Shown here: positions 60,696 through 64,000 of the stretch, piece by piece
How positions within the stretch are numbered: the first letter of the stretch is position 1
How the letters are laid out: each line of letters starts with the position of its first letter
Origin: Phoenix dactylifera
Taxonomy: Eukaryota; Streptophyta; Magnoliopsida; Arecales; Arecaceae
Assembly (NCBI RefSeq): GCF_009389715.1
Contig: NC_052393.1
Coordinates: forward strand, 3,968,001 to 4,032,000
Direction: 5' to 3'
Length of the DNA stretch: 64,000 nt
Position numbers and translations under genes: made by a program
Notes under the pieces: model-generated
Told to the model about the DNA's origin: nothing
The model's database searches: none
Seen by the model: only the letters and a program-made list of their open reading frames with translations

Positions 60696-62400
60696 CGTAC
60701 GAGCGCATATTTAGTCCCACATCGGTTATTCGCTGGGTAGATCTTGGATGTTGTGGTTCAAATTTGGCCCGAGGGTGACCATGCCGGAGGAGCCGAGGGA
60801 GCCGCCGGTGATTGAAACAAGACATGGGCCACCTTCTGCGCGGCGGCGGCGGAAAACCTGCACAAAATCTCACCGGTGTTTCCGGTGAGGGCCCTCCGAC
60901 GATCAAATTATAGTGGGGTAAATGTGGTCCAGCCAAAAAGAGTCTTTTAGAATTTGGTCCGGCAATTTATAGTCCCGGTGGAGAGGCCCAGGTGGCAGAG
61001 GCATTGCCACCCTCATTATGAGAGGAGGCGTGGCTCTAAGCCGAATGGCGCGCAGCTAAGGCTGGCCGGTGGCGTGTGGTGCTGTCCGTTCTTAAGAACA
61101 GTAAGGTATCAACAGTCGTAGCAGGGTATGGCCGGAGTAGTCATGGTATTGTCTTTTGACCGTCGAGAGCCAACTATCGAAGTATGGTACGGTGGCATTG
61201 TAATGTACGGTCACGTAAGAGGGCGTGGGCACATACATGGGTGCGGTTGTTGGCGAGGCCGAACCCGTTGAGAAATCGCATCATGCTTTTGACGAAGTTG
61301 GCTAGGCGGATGCTGAGGGTAGCTCAGCTCCCCGGGTTCCGAGGTGTGCTCGGTGGAGCCCCTCGAGCTCGAGGGTCGGGGCATACTACTGAAGTGGGCG
61401 CCCCGAGCTTGGTCGGGGCGGGTCGGCGAGTATTGGAGGCGCCCCGAACTTGGTCAGGCGAGTCGGCAAATATTCGAGGTCGATGGAGCTTTTGGTGGAG
61501 TCTGAAGCCGAGCTGATTCTGAGTCGGTCCGAGGATTCAACCGGTCGGTGTTGGCATTTATTGAGGCAAAATGGGGGGGGGGGCTCTTAGTTGTGGGCTC
61601 AACGATCCATTTCGCCCCCCATCATTTGCCCCCCACTTCCGATGTCAACCTGCCCTTCAGCTCGGGTGAAGGAAGTTGCCGGACTATTGATCGTCCAGTG
61701 CTTCAGTCAAGTGCTCAAGAAGAGGTGCGTACCGAGCTGGATATACTTCGGCACATTTCATAGCTAGAAGCTCTGAGTCGGGCTTAAGTGGCTTGAGCCT
61801 CCATGTTTTTCTGAGCAGAATCCGCCGTGGGAACTTTCCGATGTTCCACGTGGGCATTCTTTTCTGGGGAGTTGCTGGAATGGAACGAGAAGGGGTCGAC
61901 CATTAATACCTCGTCCCCTAAAGCATCCCGTCTGGCGGAACGCAAGAAGCCGGCCATTAATGCTCCCTTTTCCGAAGCGTCTCGCTTGATGGAATGCGAG
62001 AGGCCAGCTATCAACGTTTTGATCTCTGGAGCGCCCTCCATAATGACCATCATTAGTATGGTGATTCGGGGAGATTTGCTGAGGCCGTCTTGAGGCCTGC
62101 CACATGGCGAACCCCGCCTCGTCTGATCGCTCAGGCTACCCGATCAGAGCCACTGTAGTGGGTTATATAAGGACTGAAAGGGGGGCCCTAGGATCGTTGC
62201 TTGGTCCTCTCCCACTCTTGGTCCTCTTCTTTCAGCCGCCATTGCCATGGTGTTCAAGCTTTTCTTTGGGCACTCTAGGAGCTTTTCATCAACCTTCGCA
62301 TCAGGCACTACTTTCACCTCCCGGCGATCATTCTCCTTCTTTCCTGATCACCATTTTCGGCAAGCTTTCGGGTAGGCATTTTATCACCTATAGTTTGGTG
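60696..62400. repeat. LTR-like region upstream of the third gypsy-type relic
   Basis: GC-richer, gene-free DNA. At 60715-60750 lies a reversed scrap of the TRIM-like repeat (CCCACATCGGTTATTCGCTG). Between 61380 and 61480 phrases such as GGTCGGGGCG and GGCGAGTCGGC repeat. A TATATAAG box lies at about 62164-62171, followed by a pyrimidine-rich tract, as in an LTR promoter. LTR borders could not be fixed. Open frames (61184-61516, 61827-62105) show no motif. Confidence 0.4.
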
Positions 62401-62427
62401 CCTACACAGCTCGCCCCGAATTCGTGA

Positions 62428-63644
62428 AGAATAATTATCGACTTCCTCGGCCTTTGCCTTGCACATGGTCTGTCCCCCTCGGTAAACGTCTTTAGGAGTT
62501 GCTTCATATTAAAAAGCAACCCCATGGACAAAGGGTGGTGGTACTTCTCCCCCCGAGGAGGTTGCAAGCTTTTTGGGGGTATGCCTACTTCCATCCACAG
62601 ATGGAAGGATAACTTTTTCTTTGTTTTCTCCGAGCGGTCGTGGGGGTTTAATCCGACCTGGTGCTTTCCGCTGGTTTCGGTGAATAACAGGCTCCCACGC
62701 AACCGCATACTGATGGAAGAGAACCTTGGCAACCTCGTCCATTAGGTTTACTCGGCAAGCGTGCAGGTAAGTAATGCGGTCCTTCCGTTCCTTATTTATT
62801 TTCTTTGTAAATGCTCGGCTTTTGTTGACACTTTATCTTCTCGTGCCAGTCTCTTCATGTGGTTGATATGCTAATGTCCAGCATGCTCGCCGACCGGAAG
62901 GAACTGAGGATGCTCAGGCCGAGAATGGAGCGTGCTGAGCTCCAGGAGCAGGAGGCCAAAGCTTGGGCGGCATCTGCTGCACAGCAGCAGCAAAAGGCCA
63001 AGGAACGGGCGGCGACCATTGAGCAGCAGCGGCGTGAGGCTGAGGAGAAGGATATAGTCACCGCGCAGCGACTTCGGAAGGCCAAAAAGAGAGTACGGGC
63101 TACCGAAGTCCTGATAAAGGACTAGCTCGCTCATATTCAAAATATGGAGGCCGAGCATTCTAGGGCTTGCTCATCTGCTGCAAGCCGCATCTCCGAGATC
63201 GAAGCTACCCTGATTAGACTACAGGGCGAAGCCGGGGAACAGAAGCTGAAGATTGGGCGGCTCGAAAATCTAGTGAAGTCATCTGCCCGTGAGGCCGTCG
63301 AAAAATTTCACCCGTCGGAGGAGTACCTCAATGAGCTGGCGGAAGGGGCTACTGCTGCCATGGTCCAGGGCTTCGACAATTGTTGCCTCCAAGTCCAGCA
63401 GTTCTGCCCTGGGGTCAACCTTAACAGCCTGGAGCCAAACCTGGATGAAGCTGCTAAAGTGATCGGGGATGCTGCAGAGGCTAGCGCTGAAGTCAGGCTA
63501 GAGATCGCCCCTGAAGCCGCCGCCGGGATGAAATCAGTAGCCATTCCTGATGCCAGCGTCGAAGCTGAGGCCGCCTCTGAGGTTAGCAGAGATGGTGCTT
63601 CCGAGATTGTGCTACGATGGAGGCCGCACCTGACGCCAATGTAG
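62428..63644 (+). pseudogene. Gypsy-type retroelement gag-like gene, third relative, best preserved
   Basis: Frame 62428-62742 encodes the second half of the same gypsy-type domain: SPSVNVFRSCFILKSNP, then GWWYFSPRGGCKLFGG and FVFSERSWG; the first half is absent. A second frame, 62859-63644, is open except for one TAG at 63123-63125. It encodes a long Glu/Ala/Gln/Arg coiled coil (LQEQEAKAWAASAAQQQQKA and following), then GFDNCCLQVQQFCPGVNLNS and an Ala/Glu-rich tail ending at 63642. The intervening 62743-62858 looks intron-like or frameshifted. There is no pol gene in view. Fewer breaks than copies 1 and 2 suggest a younger insertion. It is the same family by shared domain order, but much diverged in sequence. 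Confidence 0.72.
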
Positions 63645-64000
63645 AAGTCGTCCATGTCGATTAACTTTCATTTTTATTTTTGTAAGGTCGACCATTTGGG
63701 CCTTTTATAGTCAACCTGACCTCTAGGTCGGGTACCCTTGTATCTGGCCTTCGGCCTTTGTCATCAATGAAGTCTGCATTTTCTTTTTAGCATGTTGCGC
63801 CTTTGATCAAGTATTTGAGCTCGTCCCGCTTCATGCTCGGATATCGAAATTCGAGCTACGTAACTTAGGTCCGGGCCTATCTCGCATAGCAGGAGCCGCG
63901 TTTGGCATTTGCAGAAGTCTTCGAGCTCGGCATATACCTTCGATTCAAAGATAAACCTCCCGTAAGGCGAGCTTGTAGCTCTCTGTGTAATATTGCAGGC
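63645..64000. other. 3' flank of the third gypsy-type relic, to window end
   Basis: Non-coding, likely the retroelement's internal 3' part; it shares the style (GAGCTCG, TCGAGCT phrases) of the preceding element but has no open frame. The element's 3' end lies beyond the window. Confidence 0.35.

Overview
The window is nuclear DNA from a flowering plant. Coding regions are GC-richer than introns, genes are split by many GT-AG introns, and intergenic space is packed with plant retrotransposon, MITE, CACTA, LINE and SINE remnants. Protein style, intron sizes and repeat types suggest a monocot, perhaps a palm, but that assignment is an impression and not a demonstrated fact.

Four protein-coding genes, all on the + strand, can be read through. 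(1) CCT6, the zeta subunit of the cytosolic chaperonin TRiC/CCT, has 15 exons at 5732-17129 and 535 residues. (2) A plant synaptotagmin of the SYT2 type (membrane anchor, SMP domain, two C2 domains) has 12 exons at 23206-29478 and 538 residues; one intron has a GC donor. (3) A membrane-anchored, peroxisomal-type ascorbate peroxidase (APX3-like) has 9 exons at 39302-45100 and 288 residues. Its splice-supported reading puts Phe where the family has the distal haem-pocket Trp. (4) An intronless F-box/DUF295-type gene lies at 51308-52543 and encodes 411 residues. These are ordinary, unlinked genes; nothing suggests that they act as a system.

Two broken genes are visible. One is a RAD17-like pseudogene (33292 to about 37660). 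The other is an unrecognised minus-strand coding relic (about 17950-18610).

The rest is mobile-element archaeology. Several insertions can be delimited to the base by target-site duplications: a fold-back element in CCT6 intron 5, a CACTA element nested in a TRIM-like element (19262-20980), an Au-type SINE in synaptotagmin intron 11, a 5'-truncated LINE at 29754-30349, a 481-bp Tourist-like MITE at 49157-49637, and a 2144-bp solo LTR at 57489-59632. The right third is organised around a duplicated block of about 4 kb (46635-50590 and 54660-60695) that flanks the F-box gene. Each copy carries a decayed gypsy-type gag-like gene plus shared non-coding flank. A third, better preserved relative occupies 62400-63650. 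Comparing the two block copies gives empty sites that confirm the MITE and the solo LTR.

I found no CRISPR array, bacterial insert, rRNA gene or intact tRNA gene, and no convincing new biological system. The most interesting leads are the ascorbate peroxidase active-site substitution, the GC-AG intron whose retention would give a C2A-only synaptotagmin, and the nested or duplicated repeat structures.
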